Below are positions 1-8,615 of a stretch of 64,000 bases of DNA, in pieces. Origin of the DNA: HGM04593 sp045533955 (GTDB taxonomy: Bacteria; Bacteroidota; Bacteroidia; Bacteroidales; Bacteroidaceae); contig JAZSIU010000019.1 in assembly GCA_045533955.1 (NCBI GenBank), forward strand, positions 29,077 through 93,076, in the 5' to 3' direction. Under the pieces are notes generated by a model, which was not told the origin of the DNA, did not search any database, and saw only the letters and a list, made by a program, of their open reading frames with translations. Within the stretch, counting starts at the first letter, position 1, and each line of letters starts with the position of its first letter. The translations under genes were made by a program, and so were the position numbers.

Positions 1-1
1 T

Positions 2-670
2 AGGGCTGTTTTGGAGCCTTTCTTGGCCGATGATGGCCGACCCGAACGCTACCACTATCTGCCGGCGTTCTATTTTCGGGTGGTCGAGCCCGATGAAAAT
101 AAGGACTTTCGGTGCTGTGCAAAGAGCATCTTGTGGTTCGGCTCTATGGGGCTTCTGCACAAGGGACTCGATATTGCCATTGATTTTGCCGTCGCACACC
201 CCGATTATACGCTTCACATTTGCGGGGGCAGTAGCTCGGAGGGGGATTTTTGGCGCTACTATAAGCCTATTGTCGATGGGGCACGGAATATTAGGGTGCA
301 CGGCTTTGTGGATATTGAGTCGCCTTTGTTTGCGGCGCTGCTGGAGGAGTGCGCCATCCTGCTTAACCCCTCGGTGAGCGAGAGTGGTGCGGTGGCTGTG
401 TTGAATGTGCTGGGCAACGGAGCACTGCTGCCTGTGTATAGCAGCGGTACGGCGCTCGACCTCTCGGACGTGGGGGTCGAGGTGCCGAGGGTTGTTTACG
501 AGGATTTTGAGAGGGCGCTGCTCGGCGTCGGCTCTATGAGCCCCGAGGAACTGTCGCGTCGCGCGTGGGCCGCTCACAAAAAGGTGCGCGAGGGCTACAC
601 GTTGCAACGATACGAGCAGAATTTGTATAACCACATAAAGGAAATAATCGATAAAAAGGATAAAAAATGA
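2..670 (+). CDS. Glycosyltransferase family 1/GT4, C-terminal part (cut by window edge)
   Basis: The frame is open from base 2 through to the stop at 670, so the gene begins outside the window; the first in-window start (TTG at 11) is not the real one. The visible part has the GT-B C-terminal layout: a strand and loop around WFGSMGLLHKGLDIAI, then a nucleotide-sugar pocket with ECAILLNPSVSESGAVAVL, in which the E-x7-E-type acidic positions of GT4 enzymes can be recognised. It would transfer a sugar from a nucleotide donor during envelope polysaccharide or glycoprotein synthesis. The stop overlaps the next start as ATGA, so it is co-transcribed and probably translationally coupled to the YfhO-like gene. 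The acceptor cannot be told. Confidence 0.8.
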   Translation, partial: RAVLEPFLADDGRPERYHYLPAFYFRVVEPDENKDFRCCAKSILWFGSMGLLHKGLDIAIDFAVAHPDYTLHICGGSSSEGDFWRYYKPIVDGARNIRVHGFVDIESPLFAALLEECAILLNPSVSESGAVAVLNVLGNGALLPVYSSGTALDLSDVGVEVPRVVYEDFERALLGVGSMSPEELSRRAWAAHKKVREGYTLQRYEQNLYNHIKEIIDKKDKK

Positions 671-3123
671 AAATCATTGAGAAGAAAAATTGGCTGCCTC
701 ATCTGATGGCAGTGCTCATCTTCCTTGTGCTGACGCTGGTCTATTTTGGGCCCGTGCTACAAGGAAAAGACCTTATGCAGGGCGATGCGATAAGCTCGCA
801 AGGATGGGGTAAGGATGCGAAGGATTATCACGAGGCTACGGGCGACTATGCCTATTGGTCGAATGCTATGTTCTCGGGAATGCCGTCGAATTATACATTC
901 TCGCCGCAGCCGGTGAATATATTCGAGGCGGCCGATAAGGTGCTGACGCTGGGAATATTCGGGGCTTCGCGCCGACACATTGGTGCAATATTCCTGACTT
1001 TTGTCTGCTTTTATATCTTTTTGCTGTCGATGGGGTGCCGCTCGTGGCTCAGCGTGGCGGGCTCTATTGCTTATACGCTGTGCTCATATAATTTTATTAT
1101 CATAGAGGCGGGACATATGAGCAAGAGCCTTGTGATGGCTACGATGGCTCCGATTATAGGCGGTGTCATACTCTGTTACAGGGGACAGTTACTGCGGGGT
1201 GCCCTGCTGACGCTTATCTTCTCGGGACTGAATATCTATTGGAGCCATCAGCAGATTAGCTATTATCTGCTGCTTGTGCTCATAATTCTTGCGTTTGTCT
1301 ATCTTGTTTATGCCATAAAAGAGAAGGCTCTGAAGCCCTATTTTAGGGCTACGGCTGTGCAGCTTGCGGTGGCTGTGCTGGCTGTGCTTCCGGCGCTGGG
1401 ACAGTTGGTGCCCTCGGCTGATTATGCCAAGGATTCTATGCGCGGCGGCTCTGTGCTTAAGCAGGCGGAGCAGAAGCAGAGCTCGGGCCTCGACATTGAC
1501 TATGCTTATCAGTGGAGCTACGGGGTGGGCGAGACGTTTACGTTGCTTGTTCCCAACCTCTATGGTGCAAGCTCGAACTATGCGCTGGGCGACGACTCGG
1601 AGCTTTACCGAAGCCTTGCGCCTAAGATTGGAGCTGCGCAGGCGCGACAGGTGTGCGCGGCGGCCCCCACCTATTGGGGCGACCAGCCTTTTACCTCGGG
1701 ACCGGTGTATGTGGGCGCTATTGTCTGCTTCTTGTTTGTGCTGGGACTTTTTGTGGTTAATGGGCGCGAAAAGTGGTGGTTACTTGCTGCCACAGTGTTG
1801 TCGTTTGTAATGTCGTGGGGTAAGAATTTCTTGGAGGTCAACGAGTTTCTCTTCTATAATCTGCCGCTGTACAGTAAATTCCGTGCACCGTCAATGGCGC
1901 TTGTTATTGCGTCGGTAACGATGGTAGCGCTGGGAATTCTGGCGGTGCGCAGGATTATCGTGGTGAGGCGCGAGAATAATGCTGCCGAGCTTGCCCGTAT
2001 GAGGCGTGCGCTCTTTATTGCAGCGGGTGTTACGGGTGCTGTGTGCCTTGTGCTTGCTCTCTTTGCGGGTGCTTTATTCAGTTTCGAGGGGGCAGGCGAT
2101 GCCCGTATGGCTCCCATCATACTGGATGCGCTTGTGAAAGACCGCGAGGCGATGCTGCTCGCCGATGCTTGGCGTTCGCTGTCTCTTATTGTGGCGGCTG
2201 CTGCCTTGTTGCTCGTCTATCTGCGTGTGGGCTTTAAGTCGCAATATGCAGCGATGATTTTAGGTGTGTTGATGCTCATCGACCTTTGGCCGGTTGATAA
2301 ACGCTTCCTTGCGTATGACGATTTTATGCCCAAAAGGCAGAGTACCGAGATTCGTCCCACTGCAGCCGACCGTCAGATTTTGCAGGATAAAGACCCCAAC
2401 TACCGCGTGCTTAATCTTGCGTCGAGCACTTTCAACGAGTCTTATACCTCTTATTTCCATAAATCGGTGGGCGGATACAGTCCTGCCAAGCTGCGCCGCT
2501 ATCAGGATATTATCGACCGTTATTTCGTGGGCAATCTGAATATGAATATTATAAATATGCTTAACGTGCGCTATATTATCGTGCCCACCGAGGAGGGGAC
2601 GACCGTGCACCGCAACGCCGAGGCGCTGGGCAACTGCTGGATGGTCGATAGAATAGAGTGGGTGGATAGTCCCGATGCCGAGATTGCCGCAATTGCCGAT
2701 TTTGACCCCTATCGACAGGCCTTTGTCGATAAAGAGTGGCTGGCTGTTGTGGGTGATGCGTCGGGCTATGATAATGCGGTCGATAGTACAGCGTATATTC
2801 GTATGACCGAGTATAAAAATCCGGGTAATATAATGTACGAGAGCTACTCGCCAAATGCTCAGATGGCAGTATTCTCCGAGGTTTATTATAAGACGTGGAA
2901 GGCCTTTATCGACGGAAAAGAGGTGCAGCCCGTGCGTGCCAACTATATTCTGCGTGCGCTGCCTCTGCCTGCCGGAAAGCACACAATAGAATTTCGCTGC
3001 GTCGATGAGCTGATGATAGAGACGGGACGATGGTCGCTCTATGGTTCTATCCTTGTGGGTGTTGTGATTGTGCTTCTTGCCGGGGCTATTATTTATAAAA
3101 AGAGAAAAGATTGTGAGGCCTAA
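667..3123 (+). CDS. YfhO-like polytopic membrane protein
   Basis: An 818-residue protein with an N-terminal membrane segment (about residues 10-30), many further hydrophobic segments up to about residue 530, a soluble region of about 250 residues and a last membrane helix just before the KKRKD tail. This matches the YfhO family of GT-C-like membrane proteins, which in Firmicutes is implicated in glycosylating lipoteichoic acid; the Bacteroidetes branch is uncharacterised. Short conserved features include GDAISSQGW early in the first periplasmic loop, where GT-C enzymes carry a catalytic acidic residue. It lies between two glycosyltransferases and overlaps both, so a role in envelope glycosylation is a reasonable inference. 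The start ATG at 667 is fixed by the ATGA overlap. Confidence 0.8.
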   Translation: MKIIEKKNWLPHLMAVLIFLVLTLVYFGPVLQGKDLMQGDAISSQGWGKDAKDYHEATGDYAYWSNAMFSGMPSNYTFSPQPVNIFEAADKVLTLGIFGASRRHIGAIFLTFVCFYIFLLSMGCRSWLSVAGSIAYTLCSYNFIIIEAGHMSKSLVMATMAPIIGGVILCYRGQLLRGALLTLIFSGLNIYWSHQQISYYLLLVLIILAFVYLVYAIKEKALKPYFRATAVQLAVAVLAVLPALGQLVPSADYAKDSMRGGSVLKQAEQKQSSGLDIDYAYQWSYGVGETFTLLVPNLYGASSNYALGDDSELYRSLAPKIGAAQARQVCAAAPTYWGDQPFTSGPVYVGAIVCFLFVLGLFVVNGREKWWLLAATVLSFVMSWGKNFLEVNEFLFYNLPLYSKFRAPSMALVIASVTMVALGILAVRRIIVVRRENNAAELARMRRALFIAAGVTGAVCLVLALFAGALFSFEGAGDARMAPIILDALVKDREAMLLADAWRSLSLIVAAAALLLVYLRVGFKSQYAAMILGVLMLIDLWPVDKRFLAYDDFMPKRQSTEIRPTAADRQILQDKDPNYRVLNLASSTFNESYTSYFHKSVGGYSPAKLRRYQDIIDRYFVGNLNMNIINMLNVRYIIVPTEEGTTVHRNAEALGNCWMVDRIEWVDSPDAEIAAIADFDPYRQAFVDKEWLAVVGDASGYDNAVDSTAYIRMTEYKNPGNIMYESYSPNAQMAVFSEVYYKTWKAFIDGKEVQPVRANYILRALPLPAGKHTIEFRCVDELMIETGRWSLYGSILVGVVIVLLAGAIIYKKRKDCEA

Positions 3124-3847
3124 ATTTTCGATAATTACGGTAACCTATAATGCGTCGGCCGTGGTTGGACCGACGCTGGAGAGCGTCGCTGCGCAGAGCT
3201 ACAAGAATTGGGAGTATCTGCTCATTGACGGCGGCTCGAGCGATGATACTGTGGCTAAGGCCGAGGCCTCGGGAATTGAGTTTGCGCACATTGTCTCGGA
3301 GCGCGACAAGGGGCTGTACGATGCAATGAACAAGGGCATCGGGTTGGCCACGGGCGACTATCTGTGTTTTTTGAATGCGGGCGATGCTTTTCACTCGCCC
3401 GACACACTCGAGAGGATTGCGGCGGCTGTGGGCGAGGGTCCGCTGCCCGACATTCTCTATGGCGAGACGGCCGAGGTTGACGAGGAGCGTCGCTTCGTGC
3501 GTATGCGCCGCTTGCAGGCTCCCGAGAAATTGGAGTGGACGAGCTTCAAGCAGGGGATGCTTGTGTGTCATCAGGCTTTTTATGCGCGGCGCGACATTGT
3601 ACCGCAGTACGACCTTAAATATCGCCTCTCGGGCGACGTCGATTGGTGCATAAAAGTGATGAAACGTTCACAAAATATTGTAAATGTTGGTTGCACTGTG
3701 GTTGATTATTTGCGAAATGGATTATCTTTGCAAAATCACAGGGCATCGCTTATGGAGCGCTTCGGCATAATGTGCAAGCACTACGGCGTGCTATCGACGC
3801 TGGCGCATCATCTGTGGTTCGTGCTGCGCGCCGTGATAAAGAGATAA
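3113..3847 (+). CDS. Family 2 glycosyltransferase
   Basis: About 244 residues with a GT-A fold: FSIITVTYNA at the very N terminus, LLIDGGSSDDT (nucleotide binding), then LCFLNAGDAF at the place of the metal-binding DxD, and a C-terminal acceptor region with SGDVDWCIKVM. Similar to WcaA/WcaE-like transferases of polysaccharide loci. A TTG at 3068 would put 15 hydrophobic residues in front of the catalytic domain and overlap the YfhO gene by 56 bp; I prefer GTG at 3113, which starts exactly at the conserved first strand and overlaps by 11 bp. Last gene of the three-gene glycosylation operon. Donor and acceptor unknown. Confidence 0.82.
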   Translation: MRPKFSIITVTYNASAVVGPTLESVAAQSYKNWEYLLIDGGSSDDTVAKAEASGIEFAHIVSERDKGLYDAMNKGIGLATGDYLCFLNAGDAFHSPDTLERIAAAVGEGPLPDILYGETAEVDEERRFVRMRRLQAPEKLEWTSFKQGMLVCHQAFYARRDIVPQYDLKYRLSGDVDWCIKVMKRSQNIVNVGCTVVDYLRNGLSLQNHRASLMERFGIMCKHYGVLSTLAHHLWFVLRAVIKR

Positions 3848-3851
3848 ATAG

Positions 3852-3957
3852 AGTAGCTGTTTGTTTTTATATCGTCAAGTTCTTTTTCAGGGCAAGAGTC
3901 GGCGAGAATATACAGTTTACTTAATAAAATGTTTTTTAGAAAGTTTAATGAGCTTCT
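3852..3957 (+). mobile_element. Degenerate short inverted-repeat element (copy B)
   Basis: This 106-bp stretch resembles the left and right ends of the 171-bp element at 16898-17068. The left end (ag-agctgttt, then tttatatcg, agtt and a T-run) and the right end (ataaaa, T-run, ttaa, ending gcttctaa) line up with the other copy; the middle is shorter and different. The terminal inverted repeat is eroded. It ends 20 bp before the start of the aminopeptidase gene, just as the other copy ends 8 bp before a start codon. There is no ORF, so it would depend on a transposase elsewhere if it was ever mobile. Confidence 0.4.
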
Positions 3958-3977
3958 AACCTTTAAAAGATACAATT

Positions 3978-5372
3978 ATGTTTGCAAAAGAGACTTATAT
4001 CAATCGCCGCCGCGTGCTTAAAGAGAGCGTGGGTAGCGGACTGTTGCTCTTCTTGGGCAACACCGAGCTTGGTATGAATTATGCCGATAATATCTACCAT
4101 TTTCGTCAGGATTCTACGTTCCTGTACTATTTTGCATCGGACTACGCGGGCCTTGCGGCCATTATAGATATTGACGAGGATAAGGAGATTATCTTCGGCG
4201 ACGAACTTACAATTGACGATATTGTGTGGACGGGAGTACAGCCCACAATCAAGGAGAAGAGCGAGCGTGTGGGAATTACGCTCACCCTCCCTATGGCACA
4301 GCTTGCTGCTTATCTGAAGGCTGCGCAGGAGAAGGGTCGGACGATACATTTTCTGCCTCCCTACCGCGGCGAGCATCGCGTGTGGTTGCAAGAGCTTCTG
4401 GGCATTCACCCCGCAGCGCAGGATGCAGCAGTGTCTATGAAATTCGTAAAAGCGGTTATTGCACAACGTAACTACAAGAGCGACGAGGAGATTGCTCAGA
4501 TTGAGGAGGCTGTGAACGTTTCGGTGGATATGCATTGCGCTGCGATGCGTGCGGTGCGTCCCGGTGTTACCGAGGCTCAGATTGCGGCTGTTGTTCAGGC
4601 CGAGGCTGCAAAGCATAATTTCGGCCTGTCGTTCCCCATTATTGCGACGGTTAACGGACAGACGCTGCACAATCACGCCTACGGCACCACCCCGCTGAGG
4701 GACGGACAGATGTTCCTGCTCGACTCGGGCTGCGAGAATGCTATGCACTACGCCGGCGACCTTACAACGACAATGCCTGTGGGACGCAGCTTCACCACGC
4801 AGCAGCGCGAGGTGTGCAATATTCTGCGTCGCGGACATCTTGCGGCGCTTAGTGCACTGCGTCCGGGGGTGGAGTATCGTGAGGTTCATCGTATCGTGCT
4901 CACCGAGATTGCAAAGGGTATGGTCGACCTCGGACTAATGAAGGGCGACCCCGCCGAGGCTGCCGTGGCCGGTGCTGCTTGTATGTTTATGCCTCACGGA
5001 CTTGGTCATATGATGGGCCTCGACGTGCACGATATGGAGAATTTTGGTGAGGTTCACGTGGGCTATGAGGAGGGACGCTCTAAGAGCACTCTCTTTGGCT
5101 GGAAGTCGCTGCGACTTGCCAAGGCTCTTGAGCCGGGCTTTGTGTTTACCGTCGAGCCGGGAATATATTTTATCCCCGACCTTATGGACAAATGGCGCGC
5201 CGAGAAACAGTTTACCGACTTTATCTGCTACGATAAATTGGATGCTTGGCGTAATTTTGGCGGAATACGCAACGAGGAGGATTATCTTGTCTTTGAGGGT
5301 GGCGCCCGTCGATTGGGTAAATATAAGCCAATGTCGCCCGAGGAGATTGAGGCCGAGCATAATAAGGAATAA
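3978..5372 (+). CDS. pepP: Xaa-Pro aminopeptidase (peptidase M24B)
   Basis: A 464-residue cytoplasmic metallopeptidase that removes an N-terminal residue preceding proline. An aminopeptidase P N-terminal domain (FLGN, FRQDSTFLYYF) is followed by the pita-bread domain. The five metal ligands can all be placed: D249 (LLDSG), D261 (AGDLTTT), H344 in the HGLGH motif (340-344), E393 (VEPGIYF) and E433 (GGIRNEED). Length is usual for the family. The ATG at 3978 follows the short inverted-repeat element, and a stem-loop after the stop (5395-5424) closes the transcript. The gene is monocistronic by context. No signal peptide. Confidence 0.93.
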   Translation: MFAKETYINRRRVLKESVGSGLLLFLGNTELGMNYADNIYHFRQDSTFLYYFASDYAGLAAIIDIDEDKEIIFGDELTIDDIVWTGVQPTIKEKSERVGITLTLPMAQLAAYLKAAQEKGRTIHFLPPYRGEHRVWLQELLGIHPAAQDAAVSMKFVKAVIAQRNYKSDEEIAQIEEAVNVSVDMHCAAMRAVRPGVTEAQIAAVVQAEAAKHNFGLSFPIIATVNGQTLHNHAYGTTPLRDGQMFLLDSGCENAMHYAGDLTTTMPVGRSFTTQQREVCNILRRGHLAALSALRPGVEYREVHRIVLTEIAKGMVDLGLMKGDPAEAAVAGAACMFMPHGLGHMMGLDVHDMENFGEVHVGYEEGRSKSTLFGWKSLRLAKALEPGFVFTVEPGIYFIPDLMDKWRAEKQFTDFICYDKLDAWRNFGGIRNEEDYLVFEGGARRLGKYKPMSPEEIEAEHNKE

Positions 5373-5394
5373 TTCTCTTAACAAAATAATAGGA

Positions 5395-5424
5395 GGGGTG
5401 TGCCATTTTCTTGGACACACCCTT
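5395..5424 (+). terminator. Hairpin terminator after pepP
   Basis: GGGTGTGCC and GGACACACCC form a 9-bp stem with one bulged A and an 8-nt T-rich loop, 22 bp after the pepP stop. It is followed by TTCTTG, a weak T-run. It separates pepP from the next gene. Confidence 0.6.
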
Positions 5425-5467
5425 CTTGATTGAACGATGAGTGCGTGTGTCGCACCTCTTTTAGGGA

Positions 5468-6991
5468 ATGAACAGGAAAAGAAAATTCAGTAATTTGCCG
5501 TGGGTGGCTGCCCTGCTTGTGATGGCGGTGGCGGTGTTTATCTTTGTGTTTAACCCTAAGGCCGATTTTAACGGCGATAATTGTTACTATTTTGCTAATG
5601 CAACGTCGCTGGCCGAGGGGCGTGGTTACGCCGATATGTTCGGCCGAGAGACGAATAATTTTCCGCCGGGTTATCCGATTCTTATGACTCCGGTGCGTAT
5701 GCTCACCGATAGTATCGTGGCACAGAAGATTCTGAATCTTGCTTTTCTTTTTGGCGGGGTTGTGCTGCTGTTTATGCTTCTTGTCGAGAGGGGCTTTAAG
5801 CGGGGCCTCGCTTTTCTTGTTGGGGCGGCGGTACTTGTTACGCCTCACATTCTGGAATTTTCGACCATTATGATGAGTGAGGCGTCGTGTATCTTTTTCA
5901 TTATTTTGTCCTTGTGGCTCTACGTGCGTCTGCCGCGCGACGAAGCGCAATTGTGGCGTTCGAAACGCTTTTACCTCTTTTTGGCGGTGCTCGTGTTTAC
6001 TTATCACATACGCACGCAGGCAGTGGCGCTTGTGGTGGCGGTGGTGGCTGCTATGCTCGTCGAGCGACGGTGGAGGACGTCGGCGGTGGTGGGCGCGACC
6101 TTTATGCTGGGGTGTCTGCCGTGGATGGTGCGTAACGCGCTTTTGGGGCTGGGACAGTCGCGTTACGTGTCGCAGATTGACTTTTCGAGATTCTTCGACA
6201 ATGTGCAGATGCTTCTCTTTAAGGCAGTGCCCGAGAGTGTTATTCCTTTCGCTAATATAAGGTACGATGAAGGAGTCTCCTTTGGGCTTTTTGTCGGAGC
6301 CCTTTTGCTGCTGGCACTGATAATATATGGATTCTGCAAAATGCCGAGTCTGCGCACATTGCTGCTTGTTATGTTTGGAGCTACAATTTTCATAATTGCA
6401 GCGCTCGATACTCCCAGCCGTTACCGCTATCTTGTTATTATTCTCCCGTTGCTTACGGCGGGGCTCTTTGTGGGTTTGTGGTCGTTGGGGACGGTTGTGT
6501 CGGGGTTTTTTAAGAGAGAATTTCCCGTGTACATCCTGACGCTGCTTTTTGTGCCGATGTTTATGCAGTACGACACGCTTACAAAGCACACAATATGGGG
6601 GCTGTATGTCTATGGCCGCATTCCTCTGCCATCGAAATTCTATAATTTTAGGGAGGTGAGCCGACGCGCTGCCGAGTTTGACCGTTACGCAATTGTCGCC
6701 ACGCGCAAGCCCGAGCTCTTTTATCTGTATTCGGGGGTGAAGGCTCGCTATTTTCTCGAGACGGAAGATGAGGCCGAGCTAATTGCCGACCTTGTGGATA
6801 AGGGGGTGAAATATGTTGTGCTCGACCAGCTTGGGATGGAGGCTACGTTTAAATATCTGTATCCTTGTGTGCGCAATCACCCCGAGCTGTTTACAACGGT
6901 GGTAACGGTGAAGAATCCCGACACTTATCTGCTCTATTTTAATAGGGAGGCAGCCCGAGCGTGGCTCACAGCACAGAAGCGGTCTTTTTAA
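5468..6991 (+). CDS. GT-C membrane glycosyltransferase (ArnT/PMT-like)
   Basis: A 507-residue protein with about ten membrane segments. The first periplasmic loop holds NGDNCYYFANA with an acidic residue, then NNFPPGYP, the pattern seen in dolichyl-phosphate-mannose mannosyltransferase and ArnT-like enzymes that take a sugar from a polyprenyl-phosphate donor and add it to a protein or lipid on the outside of the inner membrane. The C-terminal 120 residues are soluble. A polyprenol-phosphate glycosyltransferase that could make such a donor is encoded at 56.7 kb, but the link is inference. ATG at 5468 follows a hairpin, so it has its own promoter or is expressed at a low level by read-through. 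Confidence 0.75.
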   Translation: MNRKRKFSNLPWVAALLVMAVAVFIFVFNPKADFNGDNCYYFANATSLAEGRGYADMFGRETNNFPPGYPILMTPVRMLTDSIVAQKILNLAFLFGGVVLLFMLLVERGFKRGLAFLVGAAVLVTPHILEFSTIMMSEASCIFFIILSLWLYVRLPRDEAQLWRSKRFYLFLAVLVFTYHIRTQAVALVVAVVAAMLVERRWRTSAVVGATFMLGCLPWMVRNALLGLGQSRYVSQIDFSRFFDNVQMLLFKAVPESVIPFANIRYDEGVSFGLFVGALLLLALIIYGFCKMPSLRTLLLVMFGATIFIIAALDTPSRYRYLVIILPLLTAGLFVGLWSLGTVVSGFFKREFPVYILTLLFVPMFMQYDTLTKHTIWGLYVYGRIPLPSKFYNFREVSRRAAEFDRYAIVATRKPELFYLYSGVKARYFLETEDEAELIADLVDKGVKYVVLDQLGMEATFKYLYPCVRNHPELFTTVVTVKNPDTYLLYFNREAARAWLTAQKRSF

Positions 6992-7000
6992 TGAGGGACA

Positions 7001-7027
7001 AAAAAAGAGGAGTGGGCTAATCGCCCA
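7001..7027 (-). terminator. Weak hairpin terminator of the small membrane ORF
   Basis: On the minus strand TGGGC-GATTA-GCCCA overlaps the stop codon of the 59-codon ORF and is followed, after a short CTCCTC spacer, by a run of Ts (complement of the A-run at 7000-7006). Stem is only 5 bp. Confidence 0.35.
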
Positions 7028-7196
7028 ACCCCTCGAGATATTTGAATCGTCTGAAGAATTTCTTTCTTTTGTTTCTTGTTTTTATCTCGGGTATATGATA
7101 ATTCTCATTGCCTCTCCTACGGATTTTTTCCAAAGATTTATATACTTTATATAGAAAAAATAAAACAAGTATGCAACCAAGAAATATCCAAACCAT
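7017..7196 (-). CDS. Small single-pass membrane protein (59 aa)
   Basis: Below the usual length cut-off but with good signs of being real. ATG at 7196 is preceded by AAGGGAG, 3 bp upstream, a strong ribosome-binding site for this genome. The product starts with one hydrophobic helix (VWIFLGCILVLFFLY, residues 2-16) and continues with a very basic cytoplasmic tail rich in Arg and Lys (KIRRRGN, NKRKKFFRRFK), ending at LEGLGD. This is a textbook N-out or positive-inside small membrane protein layout. A hairpin with T-run sits at its stop. It lies 159 bp after the argE-like gene on the same strand. Family and function not recognised. Confidence 0.55.
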   Translation of the reverse strand: MVWIFLGCILVLFFLYKVYKSLEKIRRRGNENYHIPEIKTRNKRKKFFRRFKYLEGLGD

Positions 7197-7355
7197 AGCT
7201 CCCTTATTATAAAGTTAATATCTGTTTTTGTCTCTCTCGGCTCTAAAATTAAACAAAAGAATCGAGAAAACCAAATTTTGCGCGAAAGTTTTTTATTCCT
7301 TTTGCATCAGTGGTGCTTGATGTGTTGTTTTTGGGGGCTCTCTTTCAGCGGGCGA

Positions 7356-8429
7356 TTATAATTGTAATCCGTTGAGCAGGTTGAGGTAAATTTCCATTCC
7401 TTGTTTAATCTCGCTCACGAGAATATACTCGTTGGCGGTGTGCGAACGGGTGGAGTCGCCCGGGCCTATCTTGAGTGTGGGCAGGCTCAGCAGTGCCTGA
7501 TTCGATAGTGTGGGCGAGCCGAAAGGGGTAAGCCCCAATGCCGTGGCGCGCTGCACAAGGGGGTGGTCGGTGGCGATGCTCGAGGAGTTTAGGCGCAACG
7601 AACGTGCGCTGACGTCGGCCTTTACACTCTCTTTTATAATGTCGAGGAGTTCTTGGTTGCTGTAACATTCGTTGCTGCGTACATCTACCACAAACGAGCA
7701 ACTATCGGGGATTACGTTGTGCTGTGTGCCGGCGTTAATCTGTGTTACGCTCAGACGAACGTGCCCCAACAGGGGCGAGATTTTGGGTAGTTTATGGTTG
7801 CGCAGCCACTCAATGTCGCGCATCGCCTCGTAGATGGCGTTAAGGCCGCCGTCGCGGGCAGCGTGTCCGGCAATGCCGTGCGCGGTGCAGTCGAGCACCA
7901 TAAGCCCCTTTTCGGCTATTGCGGGCTGCATTGAGGTGGGCTCGCCCACGATGGCGCAGGCGATGGGGGGCAGCAGCGGGAGCACTGCCTCAATGCCATT
8001 TTTGCCCGAGACCTCCTCTTCGGCCGAGGCAAGGAATATTGTGTTGTATTTCTGCTTGCTCTGACAAAGAGTGTAGAATACCTGCAACAGGGCCACAAGC
8101 GAGCCGCCGTCGTCGTTGCTGCCGAGGCCTGTGATGCGGTCGCCCTCGATTTTTGGGGTGAAGGGAGGGGTGCTCCAATTGGCAACGGGCTTTACTGTGT
8201 CAATATGCGCGTCGAGCAGCAGGGTGGGACGTCGGGCGTCAAAATCGGGGCAGATGCACCATATATTATTATAGTGGCGGCGAATATCTATCCTAATGGG
8301 GGCACTCCGCGCAATGAATGTCTGTAAACGGTCGGCAGCCTCGCTCTCGTCGCGGCTTGTCGATGGAGTGCTTATGAGCACCTGCAATAGCTCTATGGCT
8401 TGTTGTACCTGCTGCTGTGTTATTTTCAT
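7356..8429 (-). CDS. argE: M20 deacylase, ArgE type (N-acetyl/N-succinyl-ornithine deacetylase)
   Basis: 357 residues from ATG at 8429; the open frame runs 68 codons further upstream but that part is not family-like. Zinc site elements are visible: LLLDAHIDTVK (first metal His and Asp), GLGSNDDGG (bridging Asp), SAEEEVSGKNG (catalytic Glu pair), VGEPTSM, and a late SHTANEYI His. The sequence strongly resembles the Bacteroidales M20 enzyme of arginine synthesis, which in Bacteroides works on N-succinylornithine instead of the acetyl form. Cytoplasmic. No other arginine gene is next to it. Substrate (succinyl versus acetyl) is inferred from the family only. Confidence 0.85.
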   Translation of the reverse strand: MKITQQQVQQAIELLQVLISTPSTSRDESEAADRLQTFIARSAPIRIDIRRHYNNIWCICPDFDARRPTLLLDAHIDTVKPVANWSTPPFTPKIEGDRITGLGSNDDGGSLVALLQVFYTLCQSKQKYNTIFLASAEEEVSGKNGIEAVLPLLPPIACAIVGEPTSMQPAIAEKGLMVLDCTAHGIAGHAARDGGLNAIYEAMRDIEWLRNHKLPKISPLLGHVRLSVTQINAGTQHNVIPDSCSFVVDVRSNECYSNQELLDIIKESVKADVSARSLRLNSSSIATDHPLVQRATALGLTPFGSPTLSNQALLSLPTLKIGPGDSTRSHTANEYILVSEIKQGMEIYLNLLNGLQL

Positions 8430-8615
8430 ATTTTGTCCTTTGTGCACGCTTATTTTGTCGGGCGGCGTGTGAATTTGCGCACACGAAGTTACGAAACATT
8501 TTTTATTTTGCACACAAAATGAGACTGATTTATAGCGAAAGGTTGTCGCGCCGCTCTCTAATCTCAAATAAATGTTGTATCTTCGCGCCCGGAAACTAAA
8601 GAATAATAAGAATAT

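Noticed and set aside
3068..3112. TTG start for the GT2 gene
   Set aside because: Adds a hydrophobic stretch not seen in the family and increases overlap with the YfhO gene; GTG at 3113 is adjacent to the conserved first strand.
5378..6589. Open frame of 403 codons on the minus strand opposite the GT-C gene
   Set aside because: It is rich in Arg, His, Lys and Gln as expected of the complement of a hydrophobic membrane gene, lacks any family pattern, and the plus-strand frame has clear membrane segments.
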